Virus record (IMG/VR): IMGVR_UViG_3300028920_000022
Coordinates: 310,001-374,000 of that record
Direction: 5' to 3' (one strand)
Length of the DNA stretch: 64,000 nt
Source: a virus
The notes below the pieces were generated by a model. It saw only the letters and a list, made by a program, of their open reading frames with translations, did not search any database and was not told the DNA's origin. Below, piece after piece: positions 27,064 through 34,651 of this stretch. A program made the translations under genes and the position numbers. How positions within the stretch are numbered: position 1 is the first letter of the stretch; each line of letters opens with the position of its first letter.

Positions 27064-28023
27064 ATGTATGAGAAAATGTATAATAGAAATATTAGAATGT
27101 ATGATGAGCCACACGCTCCTGTTTTTATCAGCAAAAATAAATGCAAACATAAGAGTGTAATTGCTATTCCGCCATCTTATTATAAAAATGAATGCCTTGA
27201 CGTTCAGGGTGTTTTAAAATATATACATTATTTAGTTGAATGCGGTGCTACAACGCTAATGACTACTGCAGGCACATCACAATTTAATCTATTAACAACA
27301 AATGAAATTCATATATTTAATAAAGTGGTGGCAACAGCCAAATGCTCAAAGATATTTGGAATACCTCCTATTTCTTCAAATGAATCTGTTAAGTTTGTGC
27401 GACGGGCAAAAGAATATATTGGCAAATCAAATCTTATGGTTTTGTATCCAGATAGGTTTTATGATTATGGGTCTATATATTCCCATATTGCAAAAATTAG
27501 GGAGGCGTCTTTATATCCAGTGTATTTACACGCCATGCCAATGCGTAAAGGTACTGGTGGAGAATGGAACTTTACTTCTGATATAATATCAAGTTTATTT
27601 GAAAAAAAACTGATATGTGGAATAAAAGAAGAACATAGTAATCTTCAAGAGTCATATAATTTTATTAGAAATTTGCCCCCGAATTTAGACGTGATCGTTG
27701 CTGGTGGTAGCATGAGACGTCATCAGTTTTTAAAAACGGCCGGAGCTAATTCATTTTTGTCTGGAATAGGAAATTTATTTCCACAAATAGAAATCAATTA
27801 TTGTAACGAAATAGATAGTGGGCGTTTTGGTGACAGTCAAATAGCTTTAGAGTCGAAATTGTTCGATGTCTTTTTAAAATATGGGTGGCACCCAAGTTTA
27901 AGAGTAGCCTTGGCTCATTTGGGCTTATTGAGTCATTATAATCGTAATCCGTGGCCTAAATTAAGCGGTGCTGCGATTGATGAAATTAAAAATGTAATAT
28001 CCGAGGTCGTAAATGAAAAATAA
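27064..28023 (+). CDS. DapA/NanA-family aldolase or lyase
   Basis: I choose the ATG at 27064, since an earlier in-frame ATG at 27001 lies inside the previous gene. About 319 residues form a TIM barrel. The Schiff-base lysine is in ICGIKEEHSN and the tyrosine region is LMVLYPDRFYDY. The usual GTTGE loop is replaced by TTAGTSQFN. Family members condense or cleave pyruvate with an aldehyde (dihydrodipicolinate synthase, N-acetylneuraminate lyase, KDG aldolase). Beside KdsA and CMP-synthetase genes a role in 2-keto-3-deoxy sugar metabolism is likely, but the substrate is not predictable. Confidence 0.72.
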   Translation: MYEKMYNRNIRMYDEPHAPVFISKNKCKHKSVIAIPPSYYKNECLDVQGVLKYIHYLVECGATTLMTTAGTSQFNLLTTNEIHIFNKVVATAKCSKIFGIPPISSNESVKFVRRAKEYIGKSNLMVLYPDRFYDYGSIYSHIAKIREASLYPVYLHAMPMRKGTGGEWNFTSDIISSLFEKKLICGIKEEHSNLQESYNFIRNLPPNLDVIVAGGSMRRHQFLKTAGANSFLSGIGNLFPQIEINYCNEIDSGRFGDSQIALESKLFDVFLKYGWHPSLRVALAHLGLLSHYNRNPWPKLSGAAIDEIKNVISEVVNEK

Positions 28024-28789
28024 AGTGTGGATTTTGGGTCCCTGTAGTTTAGAGGGTAGAGATTTATTTATAAACACATTATCAGCAATTGAACCAATTA
28101 TGCGTGGAAAACAATGGTATATGAAAGCTAGTTTTGATAAGGCAAACAGAACATCTCTGTATGGCGGTAGAGGTCCGGGATTAGAAGAGTCACAAAAAGT
28201 TTGGAAAGAAGCCCACGAACTTTTTCCACACGTTAAATTTATAACTGACGTTCATGAAGTACATCAGGTAGAAAAGCTGGTAGGATATGTAGATGTTGTA
28301 CAAACGCCAGCCTTTTTGTGCCGACAAACAGATCTTATCGTTGAATGTGCGAAGCATTTTCAAGCCATCAATATTAAAAAGGGACAATGGATAGGACCTA
28401 ACAATCTTATCAAATCTGTGGATAAAGTAAAAGAAACAAACCCAAATTGCGAAGCATGGATTTGTGATCGCGGATCTAATTTTGGATATCATGATTTGTT
28501 CGTTAATTTTGGAATTGTTGACGAATTAAAAGAATATTATGATAAGATTATTTTGGACTGTACGCATTCTACCCAACGGTCAAGAAAAGTACATGGAAAA
28601 CAGGGTGATAGAGTTTTGGCAGAACGATATTTTGTGTCTGCTGATGTTTTTAATTATGATGGCGTTTTTGCAGAAGTTCATCCAAACCCGCCTGAATCTG
28701 TTTCTGACGCTGATTGTGTTTTAGATTTGTTTAGATTAAAAATGTTAGTGCAAAAAGCAGATGCCGTTGGGAAGGTGGTTTGTGAATAA
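28013..28789 (+). CDS. kdsA: 3-deoxy-D-manno-octulosonate 8-phosphate synthase-like (KdsA)
   Basis: The 258-residue protein matches KdsA in length and motif order: LGPCSLEG, KASFDKANRTS, GGRGPGLEES, ITDVHEVHQVE, VDVVQTPAFLCRQTDL, INIKKGQWIGP and DCTHSTQ. KdsA condenses arabinose 5-phosphate with phosphoenolpyruvate to Kdo-8-phosphate, precursor of CMP-Kdo. PEP-binding lysine and metal-ligand histidine positions appear kept. It overlaps the aldolase by 11 bp and the CMP-synthetase by 8 bp. A phage-borne KdsA suggests boosting or redirecting Kdo-type sugar into the phage glycan. A related long-chain sugar acid as product is possible. Confidence 0.88.
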   Translation: MKNKVWILGPCSLEGRDLFINTLSAIEPIMRGKQWYMKASFDKANRTSLYGGRGPGLEESQKVWKEAHELFPHVKFITDVHEVHQVEKLVGYVDVVQTPAFLCRQTDLIVECAKHFQAINIKKGQWIGPNNLIKSVDKVKETNPNCEAWICDRGSNFGYHDLFVNFGIVDELKEYYDKIILDCTHSTQRSRKVHGKQGDRVLAERYFVSADVFNYDGVFAEVHPNPPESVSDADCVLDLFRLKMLVQKADAVGKVVCE

Positions 28790-29450
28790 ATTAGCTGTAA
28801 TCCCGGCAAGAGCAGGTTCAACTCGTCTAAAAAATAAAAATATATATCCATTAGGAGGTAAACCTTTAATAAGATGGGTTACTGAAGCAGTCGTTAATTC
28901 TGGGTGTTTTGATAAAATATTGGTTTCTACTGATGGAGATAAAATATTCGATGCCGTAAAGGATTTACCGGTAGAAAGGCATGTTAGACCGGCTAGTTTA
29001 GCAACTACAAAATCTACAGTTTTAAACGCTATGTTGGATTTAATTGAACATAGTAATGTAGAATATGATGTTTTTTCATATTTTTTGCCAACCTGTCCAT
29101 TTATTAATTGCCAAGATATACAAAATGGTATCAGACGAATAGATAAGTCTGATTTTGTAATAAGTATGACCGAGTTTTCTGAAACAATTCAGTTAGCGTG
29201 TTTAATTAATAATAGCAACGTTATTCCAGTTTTTGATAATTTAGAAATTGGCGCAACAAATAGCAAGTTTATTAAAAAGTACTACAAACCTTCAGGTGCA
29301 TTTTATATTGGTAAATGGGATAAAATTTTAGAATATAAAAATTTTTTTAGTGGAAATGTTCAGGCTGTTATTGTCCCAAAAGAACGCTCAATTGACATAA
29401 ATAACCACTATGATCTTTTATATGCCGAGAGTGTGTTAAAATTACGTTAA
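28782..29450 (+). CDS. CMP-sugar (nonulosonate/Kdo-type) cytidylyltransferase
   Basis: The GTG start at 28782 is preferred: it overlaps the kdsA stop, has AAGG upstream, and gives the canonical N-terminus NKLAVIPARAGSTRL. The 222-residue protein contains IPARAGSTRLKNKN...LGGKPLI (CTP-binding loop), ILVSTDGDKI and SYFLPTCPF (NeuA-type). It activates a sugar acid with CTP. Sequence style is nearer to NeuA/PseF than to KdsB, yet the neighbour is KdsA, so the substrate may be Kdo-like. It likely feeds the GT29-like transferase. Confidence 0.82.
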   Translation: MNKLAVIPARAGSTRLKNKNIYPLGGKPLIRWVTEAVVNSGCFDKILVSTDGDKIFDAVKDLPVERHVRPASLATTKSTVLNAMLDLIEHSNVEYDVFSYFLPTCPFINCQDIQNGIRRIDKSDFVISMTEFSETIQLACLINNSNVIPVFDNLEIGATNSKFIKKYYKPSGAFYIGKWDKILEYKNFFSGNVQAVIVPKERSIDINNHYDLLYAESVLKLR

Positions 29451-29461
29451 ATTTATCAGTG

Positions 29462-30541
29462 ATGATTCCCGTTTATAAACCCTATCTTCCCAAACATATA
29501 TTACGATATGCGCATGATGCCTTAGGTTCCGGCTGGCTGTCTAGAGGTAAGTATAATGCACTAGCCTCTGAAAAACTTCAAGAAATTTTGAGAGTAAAAC
29601 ATGTGCTGCTGACTAGTAACGGAACTACTGCCGGGCACCTTGTCGCAATAGCTTTAAAAGATTGCTTTGGTTATAATGAAATAATTATGCCGAATAACGT
29701 TTACGTCGCTGCGTGGAATGTTTACAAATACGAAAATATCAAAATTAATATCGTGGACGCAAATATAAAAACTTGGAATTTCGATTATAAATTGTTAGAT
29801 AAAGCAATACGGAAAAATACAGATTGTGCAGTTGGTGTTGTCCATAATCTAGGGAATATCGTAAATGTCCCAAACTTAAAACAACAATATCCGAATACCA
29901 TGTTTGTTGAAGATGCATGTGAAGGGTTTTTAGGAGAGTATTCCGGAAAACCAGTTGGAAGTGAATCGCTTTCTTTTGTTTCTTTTTTTGGTAATAAAAA
30001 TATCACCTCCGGCGAAGGCGGGGCGGTTTTAATTAATGATACGGATATATACGAATATTTGAATTGTAAACATGGTCAGGGACAACATTTTGATGATGAG
30101 CGTTTTGTGCATAGAATGTTGGGTTATAATTATCGTATGACCAATGTGCAAGCTGCTTTATTGTGTGGACAGTTGGAATGTTTGGACCAAATTAAAGAAA
30201 ACAAGAAAAGAGTTTTTGATACCTACTATAAACATCTTGGCTCTGAATTTGTTTTGCAGGAAACCGATCCTAATACCGTTTCTGCTAATTGGATGTTAGG
30301 TATAAGAGTTTCCGGTTCAAACTATAAAAATGCAGAAAGTCTATTTTCGAGTCGTGGTATAGAAATAAGACCAATGTTCTGTGATGTTGGTTTGCATGGA
30401 CATTTTGGCGGAATTTCTACTTTCAATAATGCCTATCTTTTGCGCCGGGAATGTATTGTGCTGCCAAGTTATCCAGAGTTAACCGAAGACGAAATAAAAT
30501 ATATTGTTAAAACTCTAAAAGAATATAAAGAGAACCTATGA
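29462..30541 (+). CDS. DegT/DnrJ/EryC1-family PLP aminotransferase
   Basis: The 359-residue protein begins MIPVYKPYLP. It has TSNGTTAGHL (PLP phosphate loop), FVEDACEGF (Asp for the pyridine nitrogen), SFFGNKNITSGEGG with the PLP lysine, and MLGYNYRMTNVQAAL. These enzymes aminate keto sugars attached to nucleotides. The GNK-x-I-x-x-GEGG context and a 4-bp overlap with gmd suggest GDP-perosamine synthase, which acts on the Gmd product. Amination of a Kdo-like sugar (KdnA type) is the alternative. Confidence 0.82.
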   Translation: MIPVYKPYLPKHILRYAHDALGSGWLSRGKYNALASEKLQEILRVKHVLLTSNGTTAGHLVAIALKDCFGYNEIIMPNNVYVAAWNVYKYENIKINIVDANIKTWNFDYKLLDKAIRKNTDCAVGVVHNLGNIVNVPNLKQQYPNTMFVEDACEGFLGEYSGKPVGSESLSFVSFFGNKNITSGEGGAVLINDTDIYEYLNCKHGQGQHFDDERFVHRMLGYNYRMTNVQAALLCGQLECLDQIKENKKRVFDTYYKHLGSEFVLQETDPNTVSANWMLGIRVSGSNYKNAESLFSSRGIEIRPMFCDVGLHGHFGGISTFNNAYLLRRECIVLPSYPELTEDEIKYIVKTLKEYKENL

Positions 30542-31515
30542 AAGCATGTTTGACTGGGATTACGGGACAGACCGGGTCTTATTTGGCAGAATTGTTGCTA
30601 GAAAAAGGCTACGATGTCTATGGACTGGTACGTAGAACTAGCTCTTTTAGTACAGGACGTATAGATCATATCTATGATAAATTGCACCTTACTTATGGTG
30701 ACTTGGCGGATTATTCCTCCATCTCTTCTTGGGTGGGAGATATAAAACCGGATTTGCTATTTAACATGGCGGCTCAAAGCCATGTTAAAGTCAGCTTCGA
30801 TATTCCGGAATATACAGCCGATGTAACTGGTACTAGCGTAATTAGAGTTTTGGAAGCTATTAGAAAAAATAGCCCCAAAACAAGGTTTCTTACGGCCAGC
30901 ACGTCAGAGTTGTTCGGTAGTAGCCCTCCGCCTCAAAATGAACAAACTCCCTTTCACCCTCGCTCCCCATACGCCGTAGCTAAATTGGCGGGATTTTGGG
31001 CAACTATAAATTATAGGGAAGCATATAATCTTTTCGCTACTAATGCTATTATGTTTAATACCGAGTCGGTGAGACGTGGAGAAACTTTTGTAACCAGAAA
31101 AATTACCAGAGCAGCTACTCGTATCAAACTTGGTCTGCAAGATAAACTGGTTCTAGGTAATATCTCTGCTAAACGAGATTGGAATCATAACAAAGATACC
31201 GTCAGAGGTATGCTCATGGCTATTACCGCCAACGAACCAGATGATTATGTGATTGCTTCCGGCGAAATGCACTCTGTTCAGGAATTCGTAGAGTTGGTAT
31301 TCTCTAAGCTAGATTTAGATTGGGAGAAATACGTGGAAATAGATGAACGCTATTATCGCCCATCTGAAGTTGATGCTCTTTGTGGTGATTCTACCAAGAT
31401 TCGTAATAAATTGGGTTGGGAACCAGAATTTTCTTTTAATGATCTAGTAGAGGAAATGGTCCAGCACGATCTCGCCCTGGCTGGTAAAGAAAAGCTTTTG
31501 AAGGAAGCGGTATGA
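30538..31515 (+). CDS. gmd: GDP-mannose 4,6-dehydratase
   Basis: The 325-residue short-chain dehydrogenase-type enzyme has NAD(P)-binding GITGQTGSYLAELLL, LVRRTSSF, the catalytic STSELFG, YAVAKLAG (Y-x3-K), and the diagnostic Gmd segment ESVRRGETFVTRKITRA. It converts GDP-mannose to GDP-4-keto-6-deoxymannose, the branch point for fucose, perosamine and rhamnose sugars. It lies between the aminotransferase and GDP-fucose synthase, both of which can use this product. Confidence 0.92.
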   Translation: MKACLTGITGQTGSYLAELLLEKGYDVYGLVRRTSSFSTGRIDHIYDKLHLTYGDLADYSSISSWVGDIKPDLLFNMAAQSHVKVSFDIPEYTADVTGTSVIRVLEAIRKNSPKTRFLTASTSELFGSSPPPQNEQTPFHPRSPYAVAKLAGFWATINYREAYNLFATNAIMFNTESVRRGETFVTRKITRAATRIKLGLQDKLVLGNISAKRDWNHNKDTVRGMLMAITANEPDDYVIASGEMHSVQEFVELVFSKLDLDWEKYVEIDERYYRPSEVDALCGDSTKIRNKLGWEPEFSFNDLVEEMVQHDLALAGKEKLLKEAV

Positions 31516-32477
31516 AAATTCTAGTCACAGGTAGTTCCGGGTTTCTAGGACATCATGTTCTGGAAGAATTTTATAACAAATCTAAAGAAACCATTATTTC
31601 TCCAGGAAGTATAAATTGCGATCTAACAAACCCTAATGATGTAGATAATTATTTTAAAAATACTAGGTGTGATTGTATTCTACATTTGGCTGCTGTTTGT
31701 GGCGGAATCTTGGCGAATCGCAATAGCCCTGCAGATTTTTTAGTTAAGAATTTGCAAATGGGAATAAATATATTCGAAGCTGCAAGAAAAAATGATATTA
31801 AATACGTGTATACTCTGGGTAGCGTGTGTGGTTATCCAAAGTATTGCCAAGTTCCTTTTAAGGAGGATAACCTGTGGAATGGTTATCCTGAAGGGACTAA
31901 TGCCCCGTATGGGCACGCAAAACGTACCCTTCTAATGCTTCAAAACACTTACCGAAAACAATACGGTATTAAAGGAACACACCTAATACCGGTGAACCTG
32001 TTTGGAACCCAAGACCATTTTGATCTAATCAATAGCCACGTAATTCCTGCATTAATTCGCAAGTTTCTTACTGCTGTAGATGAACCTGCTCCATCAGTAG
32101 AATTATGGGGTAGCGGGGAAGTCAGTAGGGAGTTTCTGTATGCTCCCGATTGTGCGGAAGCAATAGTTAAAACCGTTCTTATGAAGCTAGATTATCCAGA
32201 GCCCATTAATCTAGGGACAGGACGTGATATATCTATAAGGGAATTGGCAGAAACCATTGCCAAACTATGTGGATATAAAGGAGATATTGTCTTCAATACC
32301 AATATGCCAGATGGGCAACCTAAACGCAGATTAGATGTATCTAGGGCAAAAGAAGTTCTGGGTTGGGAAGCTAAAACTTCTCTGCTGGAAGGGTTAACCC
32401 ATACAATCACGTGGTACGAAGATAATAGGCACTTGACAGAGGATTCAAATGACAAGAACAACCAAAAAAGCTCGTAA
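31512..32477 (+). CDS. fcl: GDP-L-fucose synthase
   Basis: The 321-residue NADPH-dependent 3,5-epimerase/4-reductase has VTGSSGFLGHH, the catalytic Cys region LGSVCGYPK, GTNAPYGHAKR (Y-x3-K) and NLFGTQDHFD. NSHVIPALIRKF carries the catalytic His. It turns the Gmd product into GDP-L-fucose (or colitose-like sugars). It overlaps gmd by 4 bp. The C-terminus (LTEDSNDKNNQKSS) overlaps the start of the Lys-rich protein by 29 bp. Confidence 0.9.
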   Translation: MKILVTGSSGFLGHHVLEEFYNKSKETIISPGSINCDLTNPNDVDNYFKNTRCDCILHLAAVCGGILANRNSPADFLVKNLQMGINIFEAARKNDIKYVYTLGSVCGYPKYCQVPFKEDNLWNGYPEGTNAPYGHAKRTLLMLQNTYRKQYGIKGTHLIPVNLFGTQDHFDLINSHVIPALIRKFLTAVDEPAPSVELWGSGEVSREFLYAPDCAEAIVKTVLMKLDYPEPINLGTGRDISIRELAETIAKLCGYKGDIVFNTNMPDGQPKRRLDVSRAKEVLGWEAKTSLLEGLTHTITWYEDNRHLTEDSNDKNNQKSS

Positions 32478-33033
32478 GACCACCAAGAAAACTAGCAAGA
32501 AAACTAGCAAGAAAACTAGCAAGAAAACTAGTAAGAAAACTGTAAAGAAAGCAAATGGCACCAAGGTAAGACGTGTTACTCCTGACAACACTATTAATGT
32601 TTCAGAAATAGCCTCTACATTGGGATATGATGAGTTGGCAAAACAGCTAACTGTCGAAAAACCAAAACCTGTAGTTACCGATGTTACCAGGAATGGCAAG
32701 AACGTTTATAAGCGGTATGACAATGCAAAGGTAGAGGAATCTTCGGATGAGTTTTTGCGTAAGTTTTCTGACATGAGTGAGACAGAGTTTGCTGCTTGGA
32801 TTTTGGGTAGAGAAGCTGCTGAAAAGATCGTTCAGGCTGAGGAAACCTTAGCCAAGCTGACCAAAGAATATTGGCAGGCAAAACGTAGGCTTATTTGTGC
32901 CACTCAGGCGCTTAATGCAGCTTATGCTAAACTAGAGGAAAAAGGCACTTTAGTCACTTCTAGTGAATTGTCCAAGAGCGAAGCCCGAACTGTTGTAGCG
33001 AAAGCATTAGAGGAAGAACTCTGGAATAGGTAA
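32449..33033 (+). CDS. Lys-rich N-tail protein of unknown function
   Basis: The 194-residue protein begins with a histone-H1-like basic tail (KKARKTTKK followed by repeats of KKTS) over residues about 5-35. The rest is helical and acidic, with a coiled-coil-like stretch in the middle (AEETLAKLTKEYWQAKRRL). The tail is encoded by a 12-bp tandem repeat. Basic tails of this kind bind nucleic acid or polyanions; the function is unknown. It separates the fcl and dehydratase genes, overlapping both. Confidence 0.62.
   Translation: MTRTTKKARKTTKKTSKKTSKKTSKKTSKKTVKKANGTKVRRVTPDNTINVSEIASTLGYDELAKQLTVEKPKPVVTDVTRNGKNVYKRYDNAKVEESSDEFLRKFSDMSETEFAAWILGREAAEKIVQAEETLAKLTKEYWQAKRRLICATQALNAAYAKLEEKGTLVTSSELSKSEARTVVAKALEEELWNR
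32485..32544 (+). repeat. 12-bp tandem repeat encoding KKTS
   Basis: The unit AAGAAAACTAGC occurs as three perfect copies, one copy with a single change (AAGAAAACTAGT) and a degenerate fifth. It lies in frame in the basic tail, so repeat number can change without breaking the gene. Confidence 0.92.
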
Positions 33034-34010
33034 TGGGTAGGACCAAAATTTTATGCACAGGTAGTGGCGGGTTTATATTTTCTAATTTTGTTCGTCAAAT
33101 ATTAAAATTTAACCCACCATCTGTAAAAGCCAAATATGAAGTTGTTGGTGTGGATAAGTGTACTTTACCTAAAGTATTGAATACTATTTATACCAACAGA
33201 GGTCATAAGTTTCATATTGGTGATGTAACAGATAGACATTTTATGAATATTATATTTGAGCTAGAACGCCCAGATATAGTAATTCACGCTGCTGCCGAAA
33301 CTTTTGTTGATAATGCAATTGAAGATGCTAACAAATTTGTTAAAACAAATGTAGAGGGAACACAAGTTATAATAGACATGTGTTTAAAATGGAATGTAAA
33401 AAGATGTGTGTACATCTCTACTGACGAAGTATATGGGCATCTGGTTAGTGAAGATTTATCGTCTTGGACGGAACATTCTATTCTTAATCCACGCAACCCA
33501 TATTCTGCCACCAAGGCAGCTGGCGAGTTGCTAATAAGAGCTGCACATGAAACTCATGGATTGCCCTATAATATTACTCGATCTTGCAACAATTATGGTC
33601 CCAGACAACCAGTTCGTAATCTAATCCCTAAAATTATTGCCAACATTCATCATGAGAGACCGGTGCCTATTTTTGGCCAAGGTATGCAGATACGTGATTG
33701 GATCCATGTTCAGGACTGTTGTGCTGCAATAATTAAAATAATAGAAGATGCTCCACTTAATGAAATATATAACATATCTGCAAAACAGGAATATACGAAT
33801 ATAGAGGTATTTCATGAGATTTGCAATATATTGGGTCGAGGGCATGATCTATTAAAGTTTGTTGAAGACAGAAGGGGACATGATTTTCGATACTCAATAA
33901 ACAACCAAAAAATGTTAGATTTAGGTTGGGAACCCAAATTCAAGTTTAAAGCTGGGTTAGAGCATACGGTCGATTGGTACATGAAAAACACTTGGTTTTT
34001 GAAGGATTAA
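33033..34010 (+). CDS. NAD-dependent 4,6-dehydratase, RmlB/RfbB-like
   Basis: The 325-residue extended SDR protein has a Rossmann loop CTGSGGFIFSNFV, YISTDEVYGH (Thr-Asp-Glu active-site triad of dTDP-glucose 4,6-dehydratases), NPYSATKAAGE (Y-x3-K) and RSCNNYGPRQ. The third glycine of the usual G-x2-G-x2-G loop is Phe16 here, which is unusual and may change cofactor affinity. It likely makes a 4-keto-6-deoxy nucleotide sugar. No RmlC/RmlD partners are seen in the window. TAATG overlap with the preceding gene. Confidence 0.82.
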   Translation: MGRTKILCTGSGGFIFSNFVRQILKFNPPSVKAKYEVVGVDKCTLPKVLNTIYTNRGHKFHIGDVTDRHFMNIIFELERPDIVIHAAAETFVDNAIEDANKFVKTNVEGTQVIIDMCLKWNVKRCVYISTDEVYGHLVSEDLSSWTEHSILNPRNPYSATKAAGELLIRAAHETHGLPYNITRSCNNYGPRQPVRNLIPKIIANIHHERPVPIFGQGMQIRDWIHVQDCCAAIIKIIEDAPLNEIYNISAKQEYTNIEVFHEICNILGRGHDLLKFVEDRRGHDFRYSINNQKMLDLGWEPKFKFKAGLEHTVDWYMKNTWFLKD

Positions 34011-34013
34011 ACT

Positions 34014-34289
34014 GTGGGCAAGAAAGTATTTAAAAATGTGGAAGAGTTTTTGGAATCCGTATTGGCTTATCCACGCCGAGTAAAATTAAACGAAACTTCA
34101 AAATATGTTTCTTTTAAGGCAGATGACGGAGTTGTGTTTTCTATTAGCAAATCAGATTATGATAAAGGTATAAAAAAGGCAAATATTCCATATAGGGTTG
34201 GTGTTTTTGCTCAAGCTATGACCAGCAAAGCGGGGCAAGAGAAGTATTGTGAATCGTTGAACTATGGAAAGCCAGATTTTGAGGAATAA
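34014..34289 (+). CDS. Small conserved-looking protein of unknown function
   Basis: The 91-residue protein starts at GTG with a clear Shine-Dalgarno (AAGGA, 7-bp spacing). It is a mixed alpha/beta protein with KKVFKNVEEFLESVLAY and a SKAGQEKYCESLNYGK tail. No domain is recognised. It stands at the boundary between the glycan island and the FtsZ-like/replication block. Confidence 0.6.
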   Translation: MGKKVFKNVEEFLESVLAYPRRVKLNETSKYVSFKADDGVVFSISKSDYDKGIKKANIPYRVGVFAQAMTSKAGQEKYCESLNYGKPDFEE

Positions 34290-34291
34290 AT

Positions 34292-34651
34292 ATGGATAAT
34301 TTAATTGATAAGATTGTACCATATTTACAAGCCAGGCTGTCAGATTCTGATGGGCAAGTTTTTGATATAGAAGATTTAAAGAAATTTATAAGAATATCTA
34401 TAAGTATTAATGCGCCATATCCTGATAATGATTTAGATAATTACTTTAAAATTCATTTGGAAAGCATAGTTAGTTATGCTGCTGTTAAAGCTTTGGCTGC
34501 ACATGCGTTGAAAGAAAAGGGTTGCGAGTTTAGAGATGTCACTGACACCACATTGCCACCTAAATTGAGTGAGTTTTTGTTACAGGCGTCTCAACAAGAG
34601 TTTGATAGTTGGATGCGTATAAAAGAATTAGAGGAAAGAAATGGGAGTTAA
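34292..34651 (+). CDS. Unknown helical protein upstream of the FtsZ-like gene
   Basis: The 119-residue mostly helical and acidic protein has a VSYAAVKALAAHALKEKG helix in the middle and a C-terminal QQEFDSWMRIKELEE helix. It overlaps the start of the FtsZ-like gene by 11 bp, so the two are probably co-translated. No family recognised. Confidence 0.6.
   Translation: MDNLIDKIVPYLQARLSDSDGQVFDIEDLKKFIRISISINAPYPDNDLDNYFKIHLESIVSYAAVKALAAHALKEKGCEFRDVTDTTLPPKLSEFLLQASQQEFDSWMRIKELEERNGS

Noticed and set aside
28782-29450. Calling the cytidylyltransferase KdsB outright
   Set aside because: Its N-terminal loop is closer to NeuA/PseF than to KdsB; only the neighbour KdsA argues for Kdo.
32445-32699. 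Minus-strand frame resembling a Val/Leu/Phe-rich membrane protein
   Set aside because: It is the complement of the 12-bp KKTS repeat of the real + strand gene, with no ribosome binding site; an artefact of the repeat.
7834-34010. Reading the island as a bacterial capsule or O-antigen locus
   Set aside because: No exporter, polymerase or priming enzyme is seen. It is flanked directly by virion genes and phage replication genes in the same direction.
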